Assembly (NCBI GenBank): GCA_905221605.1
Contig: CAJNDS010002386.1
Coordinates: 310,001 to 374,000, forward strand
DNA length: 64,000 nt
Direction: 5' to 3'
Source: Symbiodinium natans
Lineage: Eukaryota > Sar > Dinophyceae > Suessiales > Symbiodiniaceae
Shown here piece after piece: positions 42,603-53,993 of the stretch. The position numbers were made by a program, and so were the translations under genes. Under the pieces are notes generated by a model that was not told where the DNA came from, searched no databases, and worked only from the letters and a program-made list of their open reading frames with translations. Each line of letters opens with the position of its first letter. Positions within the stretch are counted from its first letter, which is position 1.

Positions 42603-43806
42603 ACATGGAAGGAGGATCTCTGCACTAAGGCCAGCAACAAGTGCCTCGATTACGACCACTTCAATGGCAACGTGCACATGCCACTCTCCGCTAATGTGTT
42701 GCCACAAACATGCTTGAACACCGTGCTTGGCTGCTTGTCCTATCCCATTGCAGTGACTGGTTCGAGGTATCCATGCCACGAGCATGACAATCAGAAGTGG
42801 CCCGAGGCCCAAGTCCGCTCAGACGGAGTCCATCTCGGTGCTTTTTTGGGGGCTTTGGTGCAAATTGCCCAGCAAGGTTCTTCCGTGGAGAACAGTTGAG
42901 CACAATGTGGGATGACAAATGCCTGGCACTTTGGCTGAAGCACCGTGCCTGGGTTCTCACGGGGGGGTTCTCCTCGTCTCCAGTCAGTGCACGTGCAAGT
43001 TGAAGGGCATTGGTGGCATTGCAGAGCCAAGCTGCTTTTAAGCGTGCAGTCAGCTGTGGATAACTGTGGGATATAGAGCGTAAGATGGGACTTCCAGCTG
43101 ACCGAACACCTTCCGACTGAGGACTACAACTACAACAGCCAGAACGTGGCCTGATGTGCACCTTCCGTTGGCCTTTCACCTGCTGTGTCTCCGAAGATGC
43201 GAATGTAGGACGACATGACTGGAGACCAGAGTCATGTAACAAAACAAACTACGCTGCGATGTCCGACCATCAGACCATCACCGGCCCGAGGTGTACATGT
43301 GGTGGTGTCATGGCGGCGACAACCAGAAGTGGTTTTTTGCTTCGGGACCATTTCCGCCAGCTTCTTCGAGCACCTTGCCTGGGAGCAGCACAGCTACCAC
43401 CACAAGCCGTGACACAACGCCGGTGAGCAATGTACCCCCGACAACAACCAGCCAGGCTATCGGCACTACCACAAGCACCCGCAGCAGCACACCCACCCCT
43501 AGCAGTAGCACCACCAGCACAACCACCACGACTACAACCACCACCACTACAACCACCGCCACTACAATCACAGCCACCACAACCACCACCACTACAACCA
43601 CCACCACAACAAGCACCACAACCACCACCACAACCACCACCACAACCGCCACCACAACTACCGCCACGACCACCACCACCACCACAACCACCACTACCGC
43701 AAGAGCTCCCACCACAACCACCGTCGCCGCCACCACAGCCATCTCGTGCCTCGGCTTGGTCCAATCAGCCACAGTAACAGCACGGGTGTGCAGGATCTCG
43801 CTGTGA
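42603..43806 (+). CDS. Ricin-B-lectin-like protein with Thr-rich mucin-like stalk, partial gene
   Basis: Pieces of QxW-type lectin repeats appear in three places. These are LCTKASNKCLDYDHFNGNVH (about 42621-42680), YPCHEHDNQKW (about 42768-42800) and VYMWWCHGGDNQKWFF (43291-43338, after CCCGAG|G). The CLDY...GNV(Y/H)M...CH-x-(G)-DNQKW pattern is the carbohydrate-binding beta-trefoil repeat in the form seen in dinoflagellate proteins. The third piece runs straight into Ser/Thr/Pro-rich sequence and then long poly-Thr encoded by ACC/ACA/ACT codons (43495-43735), a likely O-glycosylated stalk. The frame ends at 43806. The first two pieces lie in one open frame but are separated by about 30 non-lectin residues, suggesting an intron. 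Possible further exons lie around 44073-44170 (CRYEVWDTQATTTCLPLGG). The protein is probably extracellular or on the cell surface, though no signal peptide was found. Confidence 0.65.
43495..43735 (+). repeat. (ACM)n trinucleotide tract coding poly-Thr
   Basis: ACC, ACA and ACT codons alternate with a few GCC/AGC, so the tract is a coding low-complexity repeat in the + frame. The minus strand reads as poly-Val or Gly/Cys, which is an artefact. Confidence 0.9.
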
Positions 43807-44170
43807 TATGCTGTGATCCCTCAGGGCCATTCCAATTTCCGATCGTCCTGTCTGCAATGGCGGCATGGCCCCAGAGGAGCCTTTCATGTTGCCAGAGTGC
43901 AGAACAATGCAGAGCACGTGAAGGCAATGTACATCATCATCATCAGTTTCGGACTGAGCAGGTTGCAGGACATCTCGCCTGGAACAAACATTGGGTGCTT
44001 GATGCAGGCAGGCACGACTTTTCCATGTCTGCGATTGACAAATTGAAGCCTCGTGTGTGTCGACCCCTGCAGGCTGCCGCTATGAAGTGTGGGATACCCA
44101 GGCCACAACCACCTGTTTGCCACTCGGAGGAGAGAACAGGCATGGAATGCAACCCGTGACTCATGGCTTG

Positions 44171-46405
44171 TGTAGTTTTTTTTGAATACCAGCAGCGGCA
44201 AGGTCAGGAAGCTGGGTGGTACTACAGGCCCTGCGTAGGAAAGTAGAATCGATGCCGATACCGATCTAATAGGCAGGCTCAGTGACGTACCAGGTCTCCG
44301 AGTGCGCCTGGTTCTGGCGGGATCAGAACAGAGTCGGAAACGAAAGGTGCAAGTGAGTCGTTGACAGTCTTCGAGTTTTATGGGGTCTCCCAAAGAAAGT
44401 TTGTTTTCAAATCAACTTCGAGTCGCTCTCGGCTCCCCTCGTCTTAAAGTGCCCGTGCCCACATGCCTCCAGCCTTCTAGATGAGGATCTTCTCATTCTA
44501 CTGTTGCCTAGGAGTGACTGCATGATGCACGCATGAAGTCCGTCGGCAGGGTGCATCAAACGTGCTGCTCATGTTCCACACGCTGCTGATGATGTTGCCC
44601 GACTTCACTGATAAGGGCGCAATCGCAGATGATTTCGGCAAAATGCGCATTGAACATCGTCGAACTGTCAAGGCTGACACCTCCGTCGACGAACCGCATT
44701 CGCTCAGGACGGTTTGGTGGTCGAGCAGCCGCCTGGTAGCATTTGTAGTGCTGCATAAGTTCAGCACAAACGACTGCGGATTCATACTGTAGGTTTCATA
44801 ATCCTCATTCTTAAACGGGTGTCAGCGGCCCTGCCGGTTTCCGGAGCGAGAGGACAGTACCACATACTGAGCCATCCTGCCTGTACTGTATCGGCTTCGA
44901 GCCCTGACATCTTGAACGCAAGGGCAACAGCATGGCGGCACAGTAGGTGACACATGGTGTGACATGCTGCTGGTTTGCTGCTTTGTTGTTGCGCCCCCAC
45001 TCATCTCGTCAACTTGCTCGCAGCACCCTCAGACTCCGCAAGAGGAAGTGTCTCCTCATGTCCCTTCTGTCCCTAAATATCCTAAATCGACAGGCGTAGC
45101 TTCCTTTTGGAACTGCCGAGCTCATCTAAGCTCCCTGTAGCATCTATAGCAAAGAAAGCGGCAAGTACGGAGACCTTGCGGCAGCGATTCAGGCTTCGTA
45201 GTCGCCAGCAGAGGCAAGGCACGCAAGGTTCAGCAGCACCTCTACGGACACTTACCAAAAAAGTGCAGCACTGCAACGCACGGATTGACATAGGGATTAG
45301 CCGCTCCATATTTCAAGATTTCTCTTGAGAATGTCGTAGACACCGCAGCGGCTCAGATGCGAACCGCTAGTCTCCAGGCAACGTTTGCCAAGTTTTGCCA
45401 ACTCGTCGATGGCATTCCGTGTTGCAGAATGTGTTACTGTTACGTGCGTTGTACGGTTTGTGCAAAGCACACGCAACACATTCTGAAAGACACAGGTCGG
45501 AAAGCTGTCACTGCGATTTGCAATGGTGCTTGCTTGTGAAGTTGAACTCAGTCACCCCAGGCCGTAGTAGTACTCTGCCAAGAAAGAGTTTAACATCATG
45601 TTTGGGCTCCTGCTACGAACTACGAACCTTAGGTCATCGATGTTTTCATTCGAGATGGACACATCCTTGACTACAGCACGCTGCCATCCGTTGGAAATCC
45701 TTGTGAGGAGGTAAAGCACCTTGGCAGCAACATGAAACTGTAAGGCTTGGGTTCTGCGCACATCATTCTTGGAGTGGCTACTGTAAAAAGATGGATTCAA
45801 AGGTATCTGCTGCAATTGAGAGGCATGGAGTGATGGGGGCTTCTGACAACTGCAAGCAGCATGTGCTGAATCACTGGGCGGACTTGCCAAAGCATGATGG
45901 CGACGTCTGTCGGCAGCAAGAAATCCTCAGAAAATCCAACAAAGCTTCAAAGGTTCTCTCTTGCCCGTGCCGGGTTGCATTGGCATGCAGTGTGGCAGTG
46001 CTGAAGGTGCTCCGGATCACCATCTTTTGCTGGTGGTTCTGGGACTGAACCTCAGGAAAATCGTTTCAGTGCACATGGCAAGGGACGACTTGCCCGCTTA
46101 GGACGCAACACCGCTCATCCTCGACATTGTAGAAGCAGACCAGCGCTGGGCCGAGGCAGACGTCGCGCTGATTGTCCAGGTGCACTCACCACTCGCTGTA
46201 TGTGTGGAATAACGATTGGTCCCTGTCTTGATTTTATAACCCTATCTCTGGGACGCCACTGCCGAGCCCCTGCCCTCCCATCTGCTGACTTTGGATTGAG
46301 GGAATGGACGCTTGTAGCTGCTCGTAGATTCTGACTGGTGATCTAACTGGCACTTGAAGTTGTTCTCGCGTGGCAAGGTGTCTGCCTGGTACACGATCTG
46401 CAACT
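44171..46405. other. No confident gene
   Basis: Frames at 45340-45540 and 45790-46050 are short and without domains. An exon upstream of the 46406-46677 coding stretch is likely to lie here. Confidence 0.4.
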
Positions 46406-46677
46406 ACATCAAGACACATGAATGCCCACGTCAGGACAGTCCGCTGCGCCATGAACCTGTTCAAGATTCTTTCTGTTTCCAGACTGACTCCAGCTACCTT
46501 TATCGGCTTGAGTTTCAGATACCACTACCTTGCGAGCCCGCTTTTGCCGAAGACGATTCACAGGACTTGCTCGAGGTCAGCGAGGCTGAAGCCGTGAGAA
46601 GCTTCACTTCCGAGATGCAGAGCGCTCTTCAGAGGCTGAACTGTTGGGATGCTGCTCATGAGTGGTTGAGGAAGTAA
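46406..46677 (+). CDS. Candidate terminal exon(s), unidentified protein
   Basis: The frame reads TDSSYLYRLEFQIPLPCEPA, then FAEDDSQDLLEVSEAEAVRS, then FTSEMQSALQRLNCWDAAHE, ending WLRK and TAA at 46675-46677. Very coding-like, with an acidic and then an amphipathic helical tail. The 5' limit is uncertain; an AG at about 46482 is one option. The family was not recognised. Confidence 0.55.
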
Positions 46678-47029
46678 AGCCTTCACCCGTCTGATGGCCT
46701 TCGTGTGTGCTGAGCGCCTCTAGCAGACTCTAGCACGCGAGAGCACCTGCAGGATTTGTTTGTGTTTGTACCGAGCAGACTCCGGGTGCAAAACAGGACG
46801 GAGTCCACTCATGTCCATCTCCACAAAACAACCAATCAAAAACCCGCTGATGCTGGACAACGTTCAGTTTACATGATTGAAGTGTTGGCCGCATTTGGTT
46901 GTATATAATATAATATATATATATGGTCACCCCCCCCCCATGATCCATATGTATCCTTTTCTTGCTTGTCCTTCTGCACCTGTGCTTACTTACACATATT
47001 GTTGAAGTGAAAAACACCGGTATTTACGA

Positions 47030-48425
47030 TACTTTCGTGTCTTGCCATGTCTGAAGCTACAACTTGCTATTGATTATCTACACTTTTAAACAACAGAAAT
47101 CTACAAACAGAATCCGTTTCTGGATTTGGTTTTGTGTGGTTTGCTAATCTCTGTTATTCACTCTATAATGGCTTTCAATATACACCTTCTTCAAAGTCAA
47201 CAATATTCATTGATTAAATAAAAATGATTTATAAACCATTGTATAATGCATAAACATAAAAGAAGAGATGAAGGGGTTTCAAATAAAGCACCTAACACAA
47301 GAAGCAGACTACATAGTGAAGTTAGAAACGAATTCGCAAAGACAGAGACATTCTTAACGGACACGCAAGGACTTAAATTAGCGTATGAGAATCCTGACGG
47401 GATATATCAAAAAATGGTTATATTTTATACATTGCTGGGACGAAAAGCGGTAGAGATGTTTATGATGATTGAAACCTTCCTTTATACAAGACGCAACAGA
47501 CTCAGCGTTAGAAAGATGTAGGTAAGTTCATACAAGATGGTTTTATTGAAATAGACGGTTAAAGAAAGAAAAAACTGGCATTTCTGGTATTGTAAGTCAT
47601 AGTTTAGGTTCAGCATCGGGACAACAAATAAACAATGATTATGGTAATGCATTCAGAAGTCGTAGTTATGGTTCTCCTTTTGTATCAGGACAGCGACCAG
47701 AAGACACTGGGACAAATTTAAGAATACGGAAAGCAGGAGACCCCGTTGGTATGTTTGATTAAGGAAGTATAACATCAAAGAAATCAACATTAGACCCTCT
47801 ACAAAATCATCCTTATGAAGATATAGGCAATGTTAAAAACAAAGCAGGAAATCTACCTATAACCGAAGAAGAGTTTTTAACAACGGTTTGATGCACTAAT
47901 CGACATAATATTCATAATTCATAGCGTTTCATAAGAAAGCAACAACATACGAACATATAGAAAAATCGAAGATAGAGAAGCAATTTAAACAAAATGCTTA
48001 CGAAGAGATAAGAAAGTTAGTTGAGAATAATGAAGTAAATGAAGCAGTTAAGCAGGTGAAAGGTAGGAAGAAGAACAATAGTAAAGACAATTCATATAGT
48101 TTTGAAATACTTGATTGGATACAAGTTGAAGGTATGTATATGTAATTAAATTATCTATGCTATTTATATATAATGGGAACTTTTAATCCCGAAGATATCC
48201 TCATTGATAGTTTAAGGTTTAAATTACACAAAAGAAGTTCTTATGTTAAATGTCAAGGGTTTAAGAACAAAACGGCTGTTGGATTTAAACCATTGCGTGG
48301 CCTCTTCTCACAAGTTAGATATTTGCCGTTAAAATATATGGGAAACTTAACAATTGAATTAGAAATAGTAACTAATGCTACTAATTGTATCAATTACCGC
48401 AGTCAGAATTTCAAGAGATATAGGG
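47030..48425 (+). pseudogene. AT-rich island with broken, virus-like reading frames
   Basis: Base composition drops sharply to A/T-rich with A-ending codons, unlike everything around it. Four coding remnants follow each other on the + strand. 47246-47521 is a 91-codon frame. 47550-47891 is one frame with an internal TAA at 47760 (contains GQQINNDYGNAFRSRSYGSP). Frameshifted pieces reach about 48145 (Lys/Glu/Asn-rich, ending DWIQVEG). 48173-48425 starts MGTFNPEDILIDSLRFKLHK. Stops and frame changes show decay. The island probably came from a different genome, most likely a DNA virus or virus-like element. Confidence 0.6.
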
Positions 48426-48508
48426 AAAAATCGAGCCTGCTCGAATTTTCCGAAAATTCTCGAGGCACCAGGTCACCAAAACTCGAGCAGGCGCGAATTT
48501 TCCAATAA
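48173..48508 (+). pseudogene. Possible capsid-like protein fragment
   Basis: An ATG frame in which the core PLRGLFSQVRYLPLKYMGNL, followed by TIELEIV, looks like the conserved strand region of jelly-roll capsid proteins of small algal DNA viruses and virus-like elements. This is a resemblance by eye only. The frame is short for a capsid protein, and its 3' part runs into the palindromic repeat array from about 48425, so it is truncated. Codons are A/T-rich like the rest of the island. Confidence 0.35.
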
Positions 48509-49160
48509 AACCTAAATGATGTCATCTATGAGGCCTTGGGGTCACACAGCCATGGTTTCAGCATTTTTTTAGAAAATTCGAGCCGGCTCGAATCGAATTT
48601 CCTAAAATTCTTGAAGCTCCAGCTCTCGAAAACTCGAGCAGGCTCGAATTTTCCCAAAAAAACCTAAATTATGTCATCTATGAGGCCTTGGGGTCACACA
48701 GCCATGGTTTGAGCATGTTTTAGAAAATTCGAGCCGGCTCGAATTTTCCGAAAATTCTTGAAGCACCACGTCTCGAAAACTCGAGCAGGCTCGAATTTTC
48801 TAAAAAAAACCTAACTTTCAGGATCTAGCGGGCTGCTGGAACCATAGATCTTGAAATTTAGTGTTGTTTTTGAAAATTCGAGCCTGCTCGTGTTTGGGCG
48901 ACCTACTGTGTCAGTTTTTTTTGGAAAATTCGAGCCGGCTCGAATTTTCCCAAAATTCTTGAAGCTCAAGGTCCCAGAAACTCGGAAGGCTCGAATTTTC
49001 CAAAAACAAACCGAACTTTCAGGATCTAGCGGCCTGCTGGAGCCATAGATCCTGCAGTTTATGTTTTTTTTGGAAAATTCGAGCCTGCTCGCGTTTGGGC
49101 GACCTACTGTGTCTTTTTGGAAAATTCGAGCCGGCTCGAGTTTTCTTAAAAATCATGATT
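48425..49160. repeat. Tandem array built on a perfect palindrome
   Basis: Units of about 150 and 200 bp each contain a self-complementary core: AAAATTCGAGCC followed by its exact reverse complement. Perfect copies are 48723-48748 (26 bp) and 48923-48950 (28 bp). Near copies with CGAGCCTGCTCG or CGAGCAGGCTCG lie near 48430, 48475, 48575, 48640, 48780, 48880, 49080 and 49125. Spacer words repeat as well: 'GTCATCTATGAGGCCTTGGG' at 48521 and 48673, 'CAGGATCTAGCGG' at 48819 and 49020, 'GGGCGACCTACTGTGTC' at 48896 and 49098. Confidence 0.92.
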
Positions 49161-50566
49161 TTTTCGGGTGCTTTTCTACCTTGTTGATGTAAATGACCTG
49201 CCTGACTTGAAATGATATAGGTCTTTATCGGCCCTGTCGGTGTTTTTGTCGCTAGCTCATGGCCCCCTCTCCTCCCAAGATCCATCTGTTTCGAAGCAGA
49301 AACGTGGATCATGGGGGGGGCGTGAGCATATATATATATATATTAGTTGGGTATGGCCCGGTATATGGGCTCTTGGACTCCTAGCGGATTCTTTGAGTGT
49401 TTGTTTTGCAACCAAAGTTTTCACGCCTTTCCCATCCGAACTGAGTTTCCCAAGCCCAGCGACTCGTGGGGTCATGCGATGTCATGCCTGCGCAACCAAC
49501 CTGAACGTCCAGCCTTACAAAACTTTTTTTTGGCCGGAGGTTGAAGCCCTTCTGCCATGGACGAGCTCAACGTCATGGCTGTGTTGTGGGCACTAAGTCA
49601 TGGCTCCTCTGCTATATTTGTTCGGGACTGCGCTAGACTGCGCTAGCCTCAGCAGCATGCGCATGAAGCGTGCGAAATCCCAGCGAGAAGAATGACTGGA
49701 GCCACAATGGCTGGAATGACGTGTTTCAATGCTGTATAAGGAGTGCTGCAGGAGGTGAGCTGGGTGCTTCCTTTGCGCGCTTTGATGCGCCCTGGCGGGT
49801 ACTGGCAAGACAGCCGTAAGGCTGGTGCATGGCCAGCGCATTGGCAGGTCTGCGCACCGCAGGGCTCTTGGATGTAATTTGGATGTATCAGCATTGTACA
49901 AAATCAGGAGGTGGTGCGGCAGAAGATGACGGACTTGGATGGCCCTGCAGAGCTGCGAATGTTCGCCCCTTGGCGATCCAGAAGTAAAGCACTTCTTTGT
50001 CCAGCTTGCATTGCAGATCAATACTGTCAGGCTGTCAAGCCTAGCATGGCAGTGATGAACTCATAGTTCTCTGAGAGAATCTGCGATAGCACTCCAAAAG
50101 TCTGTCTCAACAATTATATAAGTCGTGGCCAGTTTTATGGTCGCTTTGAGCAGTTGCTTCTGCCCTGTTAAGTGGCTGCAGGACTTCTTCAAGTTTGGAG
50201 CTGGTATGCGACCCGGCTGAATACAATGATCTGGTAGCAGTCTGTCGGCAGTTGCGATCATCTTTGCGATTCATCGATGTGAGTATCTGTTTCCCTTGGC
50301 CAGGCCAGAGCAGACCATATTGGGACACGGTTCACAGATCCTGCATTCCTGGGCCTGGCAAATCATGCTCAATGGCTTCTGTCCTAAAGCCGATGCGCCT
50401 GGGACACAGGTCTGTAAGAATCAAGGCTCGAGCACCATTGGTGGCGTATCTAAAGCCGCAAGTCTCCCAATCATTGATCGCAGCAGTGCTACGGTAGGCA
50501 TGGTATGAGATCATTTTGGCGATGACAATCGCAGATCGTAAGTGGAGTGCTGCAATCAACTGACCT
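49161..50566. other. No confident gene
   Basis: Short frames only, and a short (TA)n run at 49329-49344. Nothing recognisable on either strand. Confidence 0.45.
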
Positions 50567-50706
50567 GGCAGAGGCCATGAAAGTCTCGGGCCTGACCTTT
50601 GCTGGGCCTCTTTGTTCTGCTGAAGACGTGAATCTGGAGAAGTGTCCCGAGTATGCTGAGCTTTGCCATCAATGGGGAAGGCCCGCGTTTCTCAGCGAAT
50701 GCACAA
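50567..50706 (+). CDS. Candidate exon, unidentified protein
   Basis: After TGGCAG|A the frame reads EAMKVSGLTFAGPLCSAEDV, then NLEKCPEYAELCHQWGRPAF and LS. Good coding content with three cysteines. A possible following exon lies at 50800-51009 (FDLRSFDADAPTKRQIGQMQ and onward). The family was not recognised. Confidence 0.45.
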
Positions 50707-51011
50707 ATAGCAGTAGAAGCACTGTAGAGCTCTAAGCCAACAGAGAAGATTCTTTGTCCAGAGGTGCACCATGTGGATGTGTATGAACAGCATTCCTTGC
50801 CAGCTACTTCCGTTTGATCTTCGATCCTTCGATGCCGATGCACCAACAAAGAGACAGATCGGACAGATGCAGGAATCGGCAGCAACCTGGCGCCAACATG
50901 CATACACTTTAGCCGGCTTGGTGCTAGGGATAAGCAAGTGTGGAGTAGAATTGAAAAGTGAATTGAAGGTGGACGCCAGATTTTCCACACGTAAACTTCT
51001 AGAAGGTTGAA

Positions 51012-52082
51012 ACGAACTCTCGAACCCTCGGTGCACCAGACACAGTTCATCAAGCTCCCACATCTCACAAGCCTCCGGCAAGCCGTTTACGCAGGCATAC
51101 GCCAGATATCGTTGTAGATTCCTGTATTCCTTTCTACTTCTATTTCAGGTCCCCAAACCCAGCAGACTTCGGGATCCAAGCGGCTGGCAGCTCAACAGAT
51201 CCTAGTTTCCTTTCCCGATGAGGTCACCCTTGCTATTTGTGGATGTCCATAAGTCTTATGATTTCACACGAGCAGCACCTGGCAGCAGGCTTTGAATAGT
51301 TATCCGTCCTGGCAACGTCAGGAGATGCTTTCAGGTTCCAGCTTTTCAGGCTGGCAGCATGGAACAATCGTGATGTTGGGTTTGACCTGGCTTGACTCAT
51401 AGGTCGTTGTCTCGACTACTGTAGCCCATATCACCCCTTTGTCTCGCTTAAGGAAGGCTCCAATTACAGACCCTGAAGAGGTGCGCTACGGTGCCGTATG
51501 GTGCTCGTGCTCTGCCATGCCGAGGCTTCACCCGGCGAGCTCGTGAGCCTTCTTCCTACAACGCATCCGGTCTCAAGAGACAGCAGCTCAAGTTTGCAGC
51601 TTCATCATGCAGGCCAACGGGATGTAGAGGAGATGCGATCAAGGTTGGTACATCAAGCTTGGTCATAGGCGTCTGGAGAATAAACAAACATGTCTTGTCC
51701 TTTGCCGCAGCATCACTGAGCAGCTTCCGCTGTGACACATGCTGCTGGACAAGGACCTTTTACGTGGCTCTATTTGCAGCGCAATGGCATGCTAACAAAA
51801 GTTGGCACCCATTGTGCAATATGTGCAGGCTCTGCATCTGCATATCGTGACACAATGTGTTCACATGTGCACGGTTCTGTACAGGAAAGCAACGGCCAGC
51901 TAGATGATGGCTGATGCTGACTACAGTTGCAAGGGGTCCGGACGCATATTGTGGCGGACCTGAAGTGTTTGTAGACTTGACTTGGAGTTTGGTGTGCCTC
52001 ATAGCCCGAACTGGAGGCCAAGACATCAGAATGCTTGTCTGACCTTATGACATTCGAGGCTTGAGCGGGCATCAAAGGCTCG
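51012..52082. other. No confident gene
   Basis: Short frames without domains on either strand. Confidence 0.45.
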
Positions 52083-53068
52083 ATGCGAAAGTCATTCGCT
52101 CAACCGCTCTACACGCATAGGTGCAGTCTGGATCGAATGCTGGACGATTTGGGGCTGTTTTTTGAAATTGTACTCGGTGCTGTGCGTGCGCTGGTCTCAA
52201 GTAGCGGAGACGATTTGTGGTCGCGGCCGGCCACAGCAGCTTGGCTCGTTCATTCAGATGTCTCTTTGGTTGCAAGGACACTGCTGCTGCCGCTGCGAGC
52301 CCTGTGGCTGCTGCTTCCATGGTTGGTGTTGAGTTTACTAAGGGCATGGCATCCGGAACGGTACAGATGAGGACTACAAGATTTTACAAGTGATCGCTTC
52401 CCTGAGTGCAAAAGCTTCTGTTCCGTGAGCGCCTTGCAAGGCTCTCGCCTCGTTTCCTGGGAAAGCTCACAGAAGGTCGTGCTTGAAGTCAGAGTCTGCC
52501 GTAGTTTGCCATTGCAATTCTAAGCGAAAACTGCCTGAATTGACAGGTGCTGGGGAAGGACTTCTGCTGCGAGCTGTGGAGGAGACACGCCTTCGAGCCT
52601 TTAATCTTTGGCAAGAACACCCATGGACGCCCACGCCTGAGCATGTCTACTCCCAGCTGGAGAATTCACAGTTGGCAGGCTGCATGACGTCAAGTACCCG
52701 GGCTCTGTTTTGACAGCTGCATGTGGCCATGTCATCTCCTGTTGTGCTATTTGTTAACATCGTTGCAACATGTGCGTTCATGCAGTTGCGCACTGTGCGT
52801 CCCCCACACATGGTGTTATGTCACACCCGAGCATGGTATCCCTCCCCGCATGGTGTCCGCTGCGACCACATCCCTGATGGGTCGCCAAGCTGTGGAGATC
52901 TGTTCGCCTGGCTCAGTGTCAGTAGCAATAGGCCTGGAGGATTCTGGCCAAGGGCGGCCGCATTTGTCCATGGTCTTCCAGCTTCTCCGAAGATCAGATG
53001 AGACGCTGCAGGAGCTTACGCTGCACGAGCTTCCGGAAGCTTTCAAGGCTTTCAACCCTCAATTGTGA
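52083..53068 (+). CDS. Candidate exons of a membrane-associated protein, unidentified
   Basis: Three coding-like stretches are on the + strand. 52083-52370 ends in a strongly hydrophobic Leu/Trp-rich segment (LPLRALWLLLPWLVLSLLRA), a probable membrane helix. About 52545-52685 reads GAGEGLLLRAVEETRLRAFN, then LWQEHPWTPTPEHVYSQLEN. About 52965-53068 reads MVFQLLRRSDETLQELTLHE, then LPEAFKAFNPQL to a TGA. Their order and orientation suggest one gene, but the junctions are not proven and no domain was recognised. Confidence 0.4.
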
Positions 53069-53557
53069 TGCCGGCGGGGGCCATTACCCCTCCCAATGAG
53101 ACAAGACGCCAGGCAGCCACAGCCGACTTTACAAGCTTTCTCCCAAAAGCATATTCAGGTCCGCCACAGCACATCCCCAGCAACAGGTTCAAGTGTTCTG
53201 CTATGCAGCTTTTGCAACACGGAATGGAGAAGAAACATCAACAAGAAGGTCTTCCGGCCGAGTACGCAACCTTCTGTCGGAAGCGTCTATCATGTCCAGA
53301 TTTCTTTCCAACAACAGGTCTTTCGCCATGCAGCCTTGACAATCCAGAGATATCCAGAGTCGAGAATAAAGCCAAAGTCTTTCGCTCATCAGGTCCTTCA
53401 ATTCTAGCTCCAAGGAGGCATATGTATCAGCTCCACAAACCCGAAGCACAGGGTTGGGTTCGTCCGCCTCTGGTTGGCTTCGTTTTGAGTCGCCCTTGGA
53501 CGGTCTTGCGTGCAGCTGACTGACCACTGCTCTACTATACAAAGCCCAAAGCCTTCT

Positions 53558-53670
53558 CCCCTAAACCCTAAAGTCCTGAACCCCAAATACCATGAGCCCC
53601 AATTCCTAGAAACGTTTAAGACCCCAAACCACATAACCCCTCAACCTTAAGCCCTCAACTCCAAAATGCT
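53558..53670. repeat. Degenerate CCCTAAA-type (telomere-like) sequence
   Basis: CCCTAAACCCTAAAG, then loosely related words (CCCCAAA, ACCCCAAAC, ACCCCTCAAC) over about 110 bp. CCCTAAA/TTTAGGG is the plant-type telomere unit also reported in dinoflagellates. Similar words occur at 41992-42015. Confidence 0.6.
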
Positions 53671-53993
53671 CTGAACCAGCGAGCGGGCGAGGGAAGGCAA
53701 CGGGGGAAGCGAAGGGGGAGGGGGCCCGCAGTAGCACAAGCATACATACAGCATGCACGACGAGACATGAGGTCCATGCGTTGTGTCCACCCAAGGTCCA
53801 AAGAAGAGAACTGGATTGCTGCTGAGCGGAGCCTTTTGCATCCAGTCGTGCAAAGTTGGAGCCCTACTGTATACACCTCGCCTTGTTAAAGTGCGGTGGC
53901 GATGCCCGCCGTGTCCATCAGGTTAAGAATGGCAGGATTGTACATGATAGTACATGTGTCGATTGGAAATATCCGCGTGCTTGAGATTCTTGA

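Noticed and set aside
43308..43772. Minus-strand poly-Val and Gly/Cys frames
   Set aside because: Complement of the ACN repeat. The + strand poly-Thr frame continues from a recognisable lectin motif.
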